Of a stretch of DNA of 24,132 bases, positions 9,804 through 16,228 are shown in pieces. The stretch spans positions 1 through 24,132 of the forward strand of contig JBDUDR010000029.1 of NCBI GenBank assembly GCA_040002845.1, given 5' to 3'. The notes under the pieces are model-generated. The model saw nothing but the letters and a program-made list of their open reading frames with translations. It was not told the origin of the DNA and did not search any database. Every line of letters begins with the position of its first letter. Position 1 is the first letter of the stretch. This DNA is from JBDUDR01 sp040002845 (GTDB lineage: Bacteria; Actinomycetota; Actinomycetes; Propionibacteriales; Nocardioidaceae). The translations under genes were made by a program, and so were the position numbers.

Positions 9804-11116
9804 GGTGGAACGGTACCTGTACCAGGGGGCGGGCCGGGCGGACTTGGTCCCTTCGGGGACGGGCCTGGCGAATCACCCCGCACCTGCGGTGGTGGAGCCC
9901 ACGGAGCCGTGGCGCCGGGGGGCATCGGAGGTAGGGGTGAGTAGGTCATCGGGACCGGCGGCAGCAGGACGTACGGTCGCCACCCCATCAAGCGCGACCA
10001 GATCTCCTGGTGTCGTTGCTCGGCGTTGGCCGGCGCGTTCCCGCGCGACATTCGGTTGCGCAAGAACGCCAGCTCTGTCGATGCCTGCTGGTATTCCTTG
10101 ACCGCACGTTTGCCAAGCTCGCCGCGATGTCGCTGGGCATATCTACGCGCCGCGCGCCGCCGGCCGAGATTGGTGAGCCACGGGATCTCGGCTTGGTGGA
10201 ACCAGCCAAGTCGTGCACACTCCCCCAGTTCCTTGGTCAAGGTGCGTCCCTCGCGGTGGCGCACCCAGACCGCGAACACAACGGCACCGATGAACACCGG
10301 GACCATGGCGACCAGATAGACCAGGAAGAAGTAGTCACCGGCCTTGTAGGCGGTGAAGTTGAAGGCCCCGTGCATGGCCACGGCGGTGGCGAAGCCGAGC
10401 AGCGGTGCAACCAGCCGCAACCAGGCTCGACGTGTTGTGACGGCGACGCCCAGCCCGACCCCGGTGGCTGCAGTGAACAGCGGATGCGCGAATGGCGACA
10501 TCAACGCACGCAGGAAGAACAGCACGCTGACCAGCACAGAGCCGCTCGGCGCGGCCGACCCGTCCGGCAGCCCCAGGTCGAAACTTCCGAGGTACGCCGC
10601 CATGAAGTACAGGATGTTCTCGGTGAAGGCGAAGCCGATCCCGACCATCCCTGCGTACACGATGCCGTCAAGTACGCCGTCGATCTGACGCCGCCTGGCG
10701 ATCACGACAATTGCGACGAAAAGGGCCTTCGCGAACTCCTCGATCACCGGTGCCGCCACCGATGCCTGTGCCAGGTCGCCGAGACTCGTGAACGCGGCGA
10801 CGGCCAGCTCACCTGCTGCGCTGCAGGCGGTGGCGACCACGGCTCCCCAGCCGAGCCCGATCATGAGATAGCGCAAGGGTTCGGGCTCGTACCTGTCGAG
10901 CCACAGGTAGCACGCGATGAGCGGGCCGACCGGCAACGCAGCCAACGCGACGGCGATGCCCGCGGCCTTCGGACCGCCCTGGAGCACGATGAAGACACCG
11001 AGTACGACCGCGCCGATCGCGAGCAACCCGCTAGCGAGCAGGACAAACCGACCGACCTTGGCAGGGCGTACCGCCGATGCGGGGAGCATCGGGGCGACGG
11101 CCGACGGGACTGCCAT
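9800..11116 (-). CDS. PrsW family intramembrane metalloprotease (first of tandem pair)
   Basis: Polytopic protein of 438 residues with the same signatures as its neighbour: IEEFAK with Glu126/Glu127, FAFTENILYF with Glu166, AHPLFT with His211, and MHGAFNF with His249. About eight hydrophobic segments are seen, the first at about 24-46. The C-terminal tail (about 290-438) is cytoplasmic by the positive-inside rule and ends in a proline/glycine-rich low-complexity stretch (PPMPPGATAPWAPPP and onward) that the partner lacks; it may be a docking tail. A TACGCT -10 hexamer 6 nt upstream of the ATG, with no Shine-Dalgarno sequence, indicates a leaderless transcript that can carry both genes. All catalytic residues appear intact. 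Substrate unknown. Confidence 0.87.
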   Translation of the reverse strand: MAVPSAVAPMLPASAVRPAKVGRFVLLASGLLAIGAVVLGVFIVLQGGPKAAGIAVALAALPVGPLIACYLWLDRYEPEPLRYLMIGLGWGAVVATACSAAGELAVAAFTSLGDLAQASVAAPVIEEFAKALFVAIVVIARRRQIDGVLDGIVYAGMVGIGFAFTENILYFMAAYLGSFDLGLPDGSAAPSGSVLVSVLFFLRALMSPFAHPLFTAATGVGLGVAVTTRRAWLRLVAPLLGFATAVAMHGAFNFTAYKAGDYFFLVYLVAMVPVFIGAVVFAVWVRHREGRTLTKELGECARLGWFHQAEIPWLTNLGRRRAARRYAQRHRGELGKRAVKEYQQASTELAFLRNRMSRGNAPANAEQRHQEIWSRLMGWRPYVLLPPVPMTYSPLPPMPPGATAPWAPPPQVRGDSPGPSPKGPSPPGPPPGTGTVPP

Positions 11117-11122
11117 GCTTCG

Positions 11123-11128
11123 AGCGTA
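11123..11128 (-). promoter_or_regulatory. -10 element (TACGCT, minus strand) of the PrsW pair
   Basis: On the minus strand TACGCT ends 6 nt before the ATG at 11114-11116, predicting a leaderless mRNA. The same hexamer at nearly the same distance precedes ettA. Confidence 0.5.
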
Positions 11129-11233
11129 CCGAGCGACCCGACCGGTCCGACGTGTATCACGTGGCCCCGGACTCGTTGCTCCGGCGGGTCGGCGGAGCGC
11201 GGTCCGGGGCTACCCTTGGGGCGACAATTCTCA

Positions 11234-11310
<77 letters not shown>

Positions 11311-11472
11311 AAGATTGTATTTTCGAACCTCGCCCCGGCTCAACGTGTTCGGGGTTCGTGGTGTTCATGACCATTTGTCGTTGGAACCTCGTCGCAGCGG
11401 CCAACCAACTCCAGTGCCCGGCTGAGCGTGTCCTCGATGCCTGACCCGCGGTCAGTGCATGCCCGCAACGGG
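11311..11472. other. tRNA downstream flank with a possible coding fossil on the minus strand
   Basis: No intact gene. A T-rich patch just after the tRNA (11316-11323) may help end its transcript. On the minus strand a frame ending at TGA 11340-11342 is open for 59 codons. Its middle, about 11380-11450, reads like real protein (GIEDTLSRALELVGRCDEV) with G/C-rich third positions, but it has no credible start and is closed upstream by a TAG. It may be the tail of a lost gene. A frame that reads through the tRNA itself (ending at 11231) is an artefact. Confidence 0.25.
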
Positions 11473-11508
11473 TTGGCATACCTCGATTTGGCGATACAAT
11501 CGAGGTAT
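11473..11508 (+). promoter_or_regulatory. Near-consensus promoter overlapped by a 10-bp inverted-repeat operator
   Basis: TTGGCA (11473-11478) and TACAAT (11495-11500) are each one base off the sigma-70 consensus, 16 bp apart, the best -35/-10 pair I found in the window. The perfect inverted repeat ATACCTCGAT (11478-11487) and ATCGAGGTAT (11499-11508), with an 11-nt spacer, covers the spacer, the edge of the -10 and the start codon. The arm centres are 21 bp apart, two helical turns, as expected for a dimeric repressor. The predicted transcription start is at or beside the ATG at 11507, so the mRNA would be leaderless. Confidence 0.6.
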
Positions 11509-11702
11509 GAACAAGCAAACTATCGGCAAATTTATTGCCGGAGCATTATTCTTGGCAATAGCGATTTGGGATTTTTGTCCATGAGACATCAGGTGTCGGC
11601 ACGGTCTTCTTAGTCTTTGCGGCCGTCTTCCGGGTCTCGCACTTTCAGATAAAGCTAGAAGGTAACGGGCAGCGACCACCCCAGCCAGGTTCGGTTCGAT
11701 GA
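11507..11702 (+). pseudogene. Small two-helix membrane protein gene, frameshifted at a T5 run
   Basis: From the ATG at 11507 the frame gives 25 residues (MNKQTIGKFIAGALFLAIAI then WDFCP) and stops at TGA 11582-11584. Removing one T from the run of five at 11572-11576 restores a continuous frame to TGA 11700-11702. The restored protein has 64 residues: a basic start, helix 1 (IAGALFLAIAIW), a short loop, helix 2 (VGTVFLVFAAVF), then a basic, proline-containing tail (RVSHFQIK ... PPQPG). The sequence is clearly AT-richer than the host genes and uses codons such as TTA, ATA and ATT. The family is unknown to me. A real inactivating mutation, a base-count error in the T run, and programmed slippage are all possible. 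The opposite strand is also partly open here, so the call is tentative. Confidence 0.4.
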
Positions 11703-11894
11703 TCCACAGGAAGAGGGGGGTGATCAGCGTATAGCCACCAAGCTGCTGGTTATGGCGCGCCGATGCGCTGACCGAAGGTGGGACGGGCGTGGGCGGCATG
11801 CTCTGGCTCACCGAGCCTCGGAAGGAAACGCGGCATCACTGACGCAGGTGTCGCCCACGAACCACTCTCGGCTGAGCCACACATTGTAGTGGGC
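11703..11894. other. No supported gene; AT-richer flank of the decayed region
   Basis: Several frames are open on both strands (for example + from 11778 and - from 11811), but none has a ribosome-binding site, a promoter or a recognisable motif, and they contradict each other. I see no repeat or RNA structure worth naming. Confidence 0.3.
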
Positions 11895-12107
11895 CTAAGC
11901 AAACCACGAACCTTCGGCCAGTTGCCACTTGTCGGCCGCAACCACAGCGGCATAAACTACCCGACAGGAATTCGAACGGGTGCAAGGGTATTCACAGCCC
12001 TGGGCAATCTGCCACATTTCTGTGTGGAATTGGCCGTTCGAACGCCATACAATCAGGGGCACTTCGTGACACCTGATCTTGTTCTTTCGAACGGGTGCCA
12101 TGGCCAC
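11895..12107 (-). CDS. Possible small orphan protein, 70 residues
   Basis: A minus-strand frame with GTG start at 12105-12107, AAGGGG placed 6 nt upstream as a ribosome-binding site, and TAG stop at 11895-11897. The product would be soluble, with four cysteines (RCHEV, GCEY, PCTR, SCRV) and four tryptophans (VWRS, EMWQ, DKWQL, GSWF). Such aromatic- and cysteine-rich content is more typical of a folded protein than of a chance frame. The DNA is AT-richer than the flanking core genes, fitting acquired DNA. Against it, the other strand is also open over this stretch (+, 11778-12131) and I recognise no family. Start alternatives are the ATG two codons downstream (12099-12101) and longer in-frame starts further upstream. 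Confidence 0.3.
   Translation of the reverse strand: MAMAPVRKNKIRCHEVPLIVWRSNGQFHTEMWQIAQGCEYPCTRSNSCRVVYAAVVAADKWQLAEGSWFA
11971..12098. repeat. 13-bp direct repeat and a related 8-bp palindrome (TTCGAACG motif, three copies)
   Basis: TTCGAACGGGTGC occurs exactly at 11971-11983 and 12086-12098. Between them GTTCGAAC (12036-12043) carries the same TTCGAA core. Three copies of TTCGAACG fall within 128 bp. They may be binding sites for a regulator of the decayed element, or codon-level coincidence inside the possible minus-strand gene. Confidence 0.4.
12052..12077. repeat. Imperfect hairpin ATCAGG...CCTGAT
   Basis: ATCAGG (12052-12057) pairs with CCTGAT (12072-12077), and CAC/GTG pairs inside around TTC, with a small interior loop. 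A TACAAT hexamer overlaps the left arm at 12048-12053, echoing the operator-promoter arrangement at 11473-11508, but no -35 element stands at a workable distance. Weak evidence. Confidence 0.25.
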
Positions 12108-12299
12108 GAGCAGCCCCTTGCGCCGGCTTGACCATGACGCGACGCCGCTTGCTGACGGACCGTTCGAGCTTGCGCTTATGCCGAAGAGCACGTGCCGCCT
12201 TTGCCGGTGCAGACGTCCGTCCAGCGGCGGCCCCGGTCCCAACTGGTCTTGCGCACACACTGTGGAGCGACGGATGCTGGATCCCGACCAGGAGGCGGT

Positions 12300-12686
12300 A
12301 TGGAAGAGCACACGGACCCGATGAGGCAAGCAGCACGAGGTCTGGTGGCCTGGCAGCGTGGCGACCTGACCGCGCTGGCCGAGCTGCTCGACCCCGACGT
12401 CGAGCTGATGTGGTGGACACCCGGCGACTGGGACTGCCATGGGAAGGCCGAGGTGCTCGCGCTGCTGACCGAGCGTGTCAGCGCAGCGCCTCCGGCCGAG
12501 GTCGACCTCACCGACGTCGACGAGTCCAGGGTGCTGGTCGAACGCCGGCACCCAGCACTCGACGGCCCGGAGGCCGGTTTGCGTCCTGCGACGATGGTGC
12601 GGTTCCGGGCCGGCCTTGTCGTACAGATGCAGCAGTATCGCAGCCGCGACGACGCACTCGCCGACACCCGCCACGGCACGAGATGA
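12300..12686 (+). CDS. SnoaL-like / NTF2-fold protein
   Basis: A 128-residue protein starting at ATG 12300, chosen over the longer open frame from 12192 because GGAGG lies at 12291-12295, 4 nt before this ATG, and the family fold begins here. The pattern is that of SnoaL-like NTF2 folds: MRQAARGLVAWQRGDLTALAELLDPDVELMWW, then GDWDCHGKAEVLALL, then strands ending in GLVVQMQQYRSRDDALA. This cone-shaped fold serves as a polyketide cyclase, an isomerase or simply a ligand-binding domain, and the residues do not tell which. It looks intact and has host-like third positions, unlike the rest of the tRNA-adjacent stretch. A LuxR-type fragment converges on it from the right. Confidence 0.75.
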   Translation: MEEHTDPMRQAARGLVAWQRGDLTALAELLDPDVELMWWTPGDWDCHGKAEVLALLTERVSAAPPAEVDLTDVDESRVLVERRHPALDGPEAGLRPATMVRFRAGLVVQMQQYRSRDDALADTRHGTR

Positions 12687-12724
12687 CCGCAACGACCCGG
12701 CCCCAAACCGATGACGCACGTTGG

Positions 12725-12943
12725 TCAGGTGAGCCCGTGCTGGTAGGCATAGGTGACTTAGGCCCGGTCGCGAACGCCGGTCTTGGCGAAGAGGTGGTTG
12801 ATGTGGCTCTTTACGGTGGTTTCGCTGAGGACGAGTCGGTGGGCGATCTCCGCGTTCGATAATCCCTGGGCGATCAGTGAGAGCACCTCGGCTTCTCGTG
12901 GCGTCAGATAGATAGTGGGTCTGGGTTCGCGGCCACGGATCTA
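12725..12943 (-). pseudogene. LuxR-type HTH regulator fragment with two nonsense codons
   Basis: One minus-strand frame reads the full GerE/LuxR DNA-binding domain: LTPREAEVLSLIAQGLSNAEIAHRL, then LSETTVKSHINHLFAKTGVRDRA, a TAA stop (12758-12760), and VTYAYQHGLT to TGA at 12725-12727. In intact relatives a glutamine or similar residue stands after RDRA, so TAA is most simply CAA mutated by one base. A second in-frame stop, TAG at 12941-12943, cuts the linker before the domain. Upstream, the frame stays open as a proline-rich linker but no receiver or sensor domain follows. This is the C-terminal relic of a NarL/LuxR response regulator or similar. The ORF that starts in frame here is too short for gene finders. 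Confidence 0.8.
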
Positions 12944-13180
12944 CTCGTCGTCGCGGCCCGGGGATTGGGAAGCCCGCTGATCGCTCTTCGCAGGTTCAGG
13001 TGGCTGCCGCTCGGGCGCTAGCCCATGCGTGTCCGACTCCAGGAAGGCAGAACGTCATGGCCCCGGAAGTCCAGATCGAAGCGGGCGGTACGAGGCCCGC
13101 CGCGGCGCGGTGGAGGCAGCCAGAGAGATCCCAGGGCTCCAGTTCCCGTACTTGGTCTGGACCGTCCGCCATGGCTCGCA
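12944..13180. other. No supported gene; upstream remains of the LuxR relic
   Basis: The minus-strand frame of the LuxR relic continues as a proline- and glutamine-rich linker past 12990 and then loses any recognisable sequence. A + frame from GTG 13029 reads VEAAREIPGLQFPYLVWTVRHG near 13110-13175. It might be the first part of the remnant that follows, in another frame, but the join cannot be proved. Confidence 0.25.
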
Positions 13181-13427
13181 ATGCGCGGACTATTCCACTG
13201 CCCGGTGTGCGGAACGCCGGTCGAACCAGCTGAGCGGGTGGCCACCAGTCGGTGGAACGGCGACTTCGATCCCCTTAACGAGGATGTGTTCTGGCCAGGA
13301 GATCTGCTGCTGCTTATCGAGTTCGATGCCTGGGCCGTCGCAGATGGATTGCTGGACTGGCTCAGGGAGTCGGACGCTGGCGTTCTCGCTCGGTGCCGAC
13401 GGTTGAGCAGCACGCTCGCCAACGGCG
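13181..13427 (+). pseudogene. Unidentified gene remnant with a zinc-ribbon-like CPxC start
   Basis: From ATG 13181 the frame reads MRGLFHCPVCGTPVEPAER, then an acidic and aromatic stretch (WNGDFDPLNEDVFWPGDLLLLIEFDAW and onward through DWLRESDAG). It resembles real protein in its alternation and third-position bias, but the open frame runs antisense into the end of the LCP gene (to 13564), so its natural C-terminus is lost. CPVC plus one later cysteine is not a complete zinc ribbon. There is no ribosome-binding site and no recognisable family. A second possible coding segment in a different frame lies just upstream (13029-13180). I read it as a broken gene left in the decayed region. Confidence 0.3.
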
Positions 13428-14864
13428 CTAGCCGACTGGGTTGTAGGCGCAGGCACTCTTCGAAGGCTGGACGATCTTCGGCTTGTGCACACCGGGCGTC
13501 GCGGAGTCGAGGGCTTTCGACACGACAGAACGGATATAGGCAAAGTCGGGAGACGCCGGGTTGAAGTGGTCGTTGGGACGGAAGACCACGCTGCGCACTT
13601 TGGCGTCCTTGACCTTGAGTCCGAGATCAACGAGTGCCGGCAACAGACTCTGCGGAATGTCGGTCCGCGCGATCTTCTTGCCGGCGGCGGCGATCTGGTT
13701 GTAGCGCAGCAGGACGTTCTCCGGGTTCGCCTGGTTGATGACGGCGTCGATGACGCAGCGCTGGCGCTCCATCCGGTCGTAGTCGTCCGTGGTCCACCTG
13801 CCTCGTGCGAACCACAGGGCGTCGTGCCCGTCAAGGTGCCGGTTGGGACCTGGCTGGATGTATCCGGTAGGCGGGATGTTCAGATCATGGTTGCCGCCGA
13901 TGGGCGCAGGCTGGTCGATGTTGACCGTGATGCCGCCGAGGGCGTTGACGAGCTGGACGAACCCCTGGAGGTTGATCAGCACGTAGTAGTTGATCTTGAG
14001 GCCCAGGATCTGGGAGATCGACATCTTCAGGGCGTCGGCCCCTTCGTTGTCGGTGGGGCCGAGCAGCCCTGGGTGTTCCTCCGGAACCAACGGGTAGATC
14101 GCGTTCAGCATCCAGTTGCCCTCGTCACCGGGGCCCTGGAAGCCGTCGGGGTACGCCGTGGCGAGCGGCGAGCCCGGCGGGAACGGGGCATTCTCGAGGT
14201 TGCGCGGAAGGCTGAACAACACCGTGTCGCCGGTGGCGGTGTCGATGCTCGCGACGATCATGGAGTCGGTCCGGACACCTTGCCGGTTTACGCTACCGTC
14301 ACCGCCCAGGAGCAAGATGTTGACGCGGGGCTCGCCGGCCCACGGGTTGTCGGCCGACACGTTGTTCGGAGCCGTGTTGCTGAGGGGGTCCTTCGAGAAG
14401 ACCTGGTTGATGAAATCCCGCGTGGTGTAGGCATAGCTGGCGCCGACGGCGAACGGCGTGGCAACGACGAAGCACATGGTCATCGCCACGCAACCCCCGA
14501 TGACTCGTTGCATGCCGGTTGCCTCACTCGGCCGCAGCGCAAGATGGCTGAGCACGATGATCACAACCCAGGCCACGCCGACGACGACCAAGGTGATGAT
14601 GAGCGCCATCAGCCGGGCCGGCTGGAGCACGGAGTGCAGGTAGAGCCGAGGGGTGAACAACCCGAACAGCAGTGCTGTGGCGAGCCCAGCTAGCGTGACA
14701 ACGATGATCGCCGCGCCCAGGCGACGCCGGCCCGCAAACCAGAAGCCGCTCCCTGGCAGGATTGCCGCCACAACGGTGAGCCCGATCGAGGACGCAAAGG
14801 AGCGCTCAGTGAGCGCGCGATGCTCACATCCCCGGCTCACGGCTCGCGTTATCCCTACGTCCAT
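13428..14864 (-). CDS. LCP (LytR-CpsA-Psr) family protein with four N-terminal membrane segments
   Basis: LCP enzyme of 478 residues. This family transfers lipid-linked anionic polymers (teichoic acids; arabinogalactan in mycobacteria) onto peptidoglycan outside the membrane. The catalytic domain starts near residue 180: VNILLLGGDG, GVRTDSMIVASID (Arg198, Asp200), SLPRNL (Arg221), LNAIYPLV, ITVNID and LWFARGRWTTDDYDRMERQR, with the conserved arginines and acidic residues that bind pyrophosphate and metal. The N-terminus has four hydrophobic segments (about 24-44, 49-70, 84-107 and 121-145) instead of the single anchor of classical LCP proteins; even numbers would leave both ends on the same side, so the actual topology needs care. 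The start is set by GGAGGGG on the minus strand, 3 nt before the ATG and inside a hairpin. The next gene upstream on the same strand is a polytopic membrane protein, 84 bp away. Confidence 0.92.
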   Translation of the reverse strand: MDVGITRAVSRGCEHRALTERSFASSIGLTVVAAILPGSGFWFAGRRRLGAAIIVVTLAGLATALLFGLFTPRLYLHSVLQPARLMALIITLVVVGVAWVVIIVLSHLALRPSEATGMQRVIGGCVAMTMCFVVATPFAVGASYAYTTRDFINQVFSKDPLSNTAPNNVSADNPWAGEPRVNILLLGGDGSVNRQGVRTDSMIVASIDTATGDTVLFSLPRNLENAPFPPGSPLATAYPDGFQGPGDEGNWMLNAIYPLVPEEHPGLLGPTDNEGADALKMSISQILGLKINYYVLINLQGFVQLVNALGGITVNIDQPAPIGGNHDLNIPPTGYIQPGPNRHLDGHDALWFARGRWTTDDYDRMERQRCVIDAVINQANPENVLLRYNQIAAAGKKIARTDIPQSLLPALVDLGLKVKDAKVRSVVFRPNDHFNPASPDFAYIRSVVSKALDSATPGVHKPKIVQPSKSACAYNPVG

Positions 14865-14881
14865 CCACCCCTCCGGGGTGG
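14865..14881 (-). promoter_or_regulatory. Hairpin covering the LCP ribosome-binding site
   Basis: CCACCCC and GGGGTGG form a perfect 7-bp stem with a 3-nt loop directly next to the ATG (14862-14864). On the mRNA the GGAGGGG Shine-Dalgarno sequence is the loop plus the 3' arm, so folding would hide it and slow initiation. This could be a translational control point or a plain consequence of G/C-rich DNA. Confidence 0.5.
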
Positions 14882-14948
14882 AGTTTAGTGCGAGGCGACT
14901 GCGGCGAGCCAGTCGAGACCCGTACGAGACCCGAGCTGGGATACAGAT

Positions 14949-15701
14949 TCACGAGCCGTACGAAACAAACCGAGAATTCTTTACGCGAGGGGCTGGCCCC
15001 TGAAGTCTGTCCAGCGTCACAAAATACGTGTGCAGCAGCAGGACCGCGATCGCCACCTCCGGCATCCGCGAGCAGAACAACACGACATCCTCGACGAGGT
15101 TCTGCGGGCTGGACGGCCGCAAGATGTGCAAGGCGACGACGGCCATCGCCAGGAAGCCCATCCAGGGACCCAGCAACTTCCACCGCCGAGCCTGGTCAGC
15201 CTCGAGCACGCTGCGGTCGACGAAGTCGAGGGCGACAGGGATGAGGACAAACGCCGCGAGGGTCTCTGCCTGACTCGTCACGGTGTCGTTTCCGCCGGCC
15301 ACCGCGGCGACCATGATCGCCAGCGCCGGCAGCACCCAGGACCAGGTCGGCAGCGGACGCGCCAGCTCGAAGTAGCAAAACAGGACAGAGCAGGCGAACA
15401 GCGTCTCGTTCATCGTCGCCACCGAGCCCGGGGTGCCGACTTGAATCAGGAAACCGAGCGAAACGAAGACAACTGCCGCCGTCAGTGTGAAGTGCCAACG
15501 GCGGGGGGAGGCGGCGAGCCGCGGGCGGACGAAGTCAATCCAGCTCGCGAGCAGCAGCGCGAGGGCATAACCCTCGTCGTTCCGGATGATGTGCTTGCCG
15601 ATCCCAGACGGTTCATCCAGCAGACCACTCATGATGGCGAGCACTAGTAGCCCTAGCCCGCCATAGAACAGACTCCGAAGCACGCGTACACGTGGCGTCA
15701 T
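14949..15701 (-). CDS. Polytopic membrane protein of unknown function
   Basis: A 250-residue integral membrane protein with about seven or eight hydrophobic segments, for example GGLGLLVLAIMSGLL, WHFTLTAAVVFVSLGFLIQVG, SWVLPALAIMVAAVAG, AETLAAFVLIPVALDFV, MGFLAMAVVALHIL and EVAIAVLLLHTYFVTL. No family signature is recognised. The open frame extends upstream to 15854, but ATG 15699-15701 is chosen because a TAGCCT -10 hexamer ends 7 nt before it, predicting a leaderless start, and because the extension lacks membrane-protein character. It lies 84 bp upstream of the LCP gene on the same strand, which hints at a cell-envelope role, but this is only positional. It is divergent from the DUF2237 gene, 91 bp away. 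Confidence 0.75.
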   Translation of the reverse strand: MTPRVRVLRSLFYGGLGLLVLAIMSGLLDEPSGIGKHIIRNDEGYALALLLASWIDFVRPRLAASPRRWHFTLTAAVVFVSLGFLIQVGTPGSVATMNETLFACSVLFCYFELARPLPTWSWVLPALAIMVAAVAGGNDTVTSQAETLAAFVLIPVALDFVDRSVLEADQARRWKLLGPWMGFLAMAVVALHILRPSSPQNLVEDVVLFCSRMPEVAIAVLLLHTYFVTLDRLQGPAPRVKNSRFVSYGS

Positions 15702-15708
15702 GGACTTC

Positions 15709-15714
15709 AGGCTA
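15709..15714 (-). promoter_or_regulatory. -10 element (TAGCCT, minus strand) of the membrane protein gene
   Basis: On the minus strand TAGCCT ends 7 nt before the ATG at 15699-15701, the third leaderless-type start among the minus-strand genes. It selects the 250-residue start over the longer frame. Confidence 0.45.
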
Positions 15715-15792
15715 GAGGTGAGCTGCGCGACGTCGAGGGAGTGGCCGAACCGGATGTCCAGGTGGGGTGTCGCACGGTGAGATGCTGGGCGC

Positions 15793-16185
15793 ATGACAGG
15801 TGAGCGCAATGTGCTCGGCGGGGAACTGCAGATCTGCGGCACCGACCCGGTCACCGGGTTCTATCGAGACGGGTGCTGCAACACGGGCCCAGAGGACGTG
15901 GGCAGCCACACGGTATGCGCGATCGTGTCTGCCGAGTTCCTGGCCCACCAGAAGGAGGTGGGCAACGACCTCATCACACCCAGACCGGAGTACCAGTTCG
16001 CTGGGCTCCGCCCCGGCGATGCCTGGTGCGTGGTGGCCCCGAGATGGCTGCAGGCGTACGAGGCCGGGCTCGCCGCTCCGGTCGTGCTCGCCGCGACTCA
16101 CGAGCGGGCCCTGGAAATCGTCCCGTTGGAGGCACTGCGGGAACACGCAGTGGATGTCCCCGCCGACCCGAGCGCGCTGGGCTGA
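15793..16185 (+). CDS. DUF2237 family protein
   Basis: A 130-residue soluble protein matching the DUF2237 pattern along its whole length: NVLGGELQICGTDPVTGFYRDG, CCNTGPEDVGSHTVCAIV, GNDLITPRPEYQFAGLRPGDAWCV, VVLAATHERALEIVPLEALREHA. The conserved cysteines (in ICGTD, GCCNTG, TVCA and WCVV) and the histidine of GSHTV are present, suggesting a metal or redox site, but no function is established for the family. The length is normal and the gene is intact. The start ATG opens the conserved region directly; the upstream sequence has no strong ribosome-binding site. It diverges from the membrane protein gene and is followed 110 bp later by the broken M20 gene. Confidence 0.88.
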   Translation: MTGERNVLGGELQICGTDPVTGFYRDGCCNTGPEDVGSHTVCAIVSAEFLAHQKEVGNDLITPRPEYQFAGLRPGDAWCVVAPRWLQAYEAGLAAPVVLAATHERALEIVPLEALREHAVDVPADPSALG

Positions 16186-16228
16186 CCCGTGCGGTCCCAT
16201 GGCTAAGGGTGGATGGACGGGAAACAAC

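Noticed and set aside
11452..11811. Minus-strand 119-codon frame with a hydrophobic segment (LITPLFLWII)
   Set aside because: It lies opposite the promoter-bearing plus-strand micro-gene, has no ribosome-binding site or promoter, and no recognised motif; it is kept only as a caveat.
11895..12719. 274-codon minus-strand frame over the SnoaL-like gene
   Set aside because: Most of it is antisense to the SnoaL-like gene, which has a ribosome-binding site and a family pattern; only the distal 70 codons are kept as a possible separate small gene.
11311..13427. CRISPR array, origin of replication or IS element in the island
   Set aside because: No regularly spaced repeats, no DnaA-box cluster, no transposase motif and no terminal inverted repeats with target duplication were seen.
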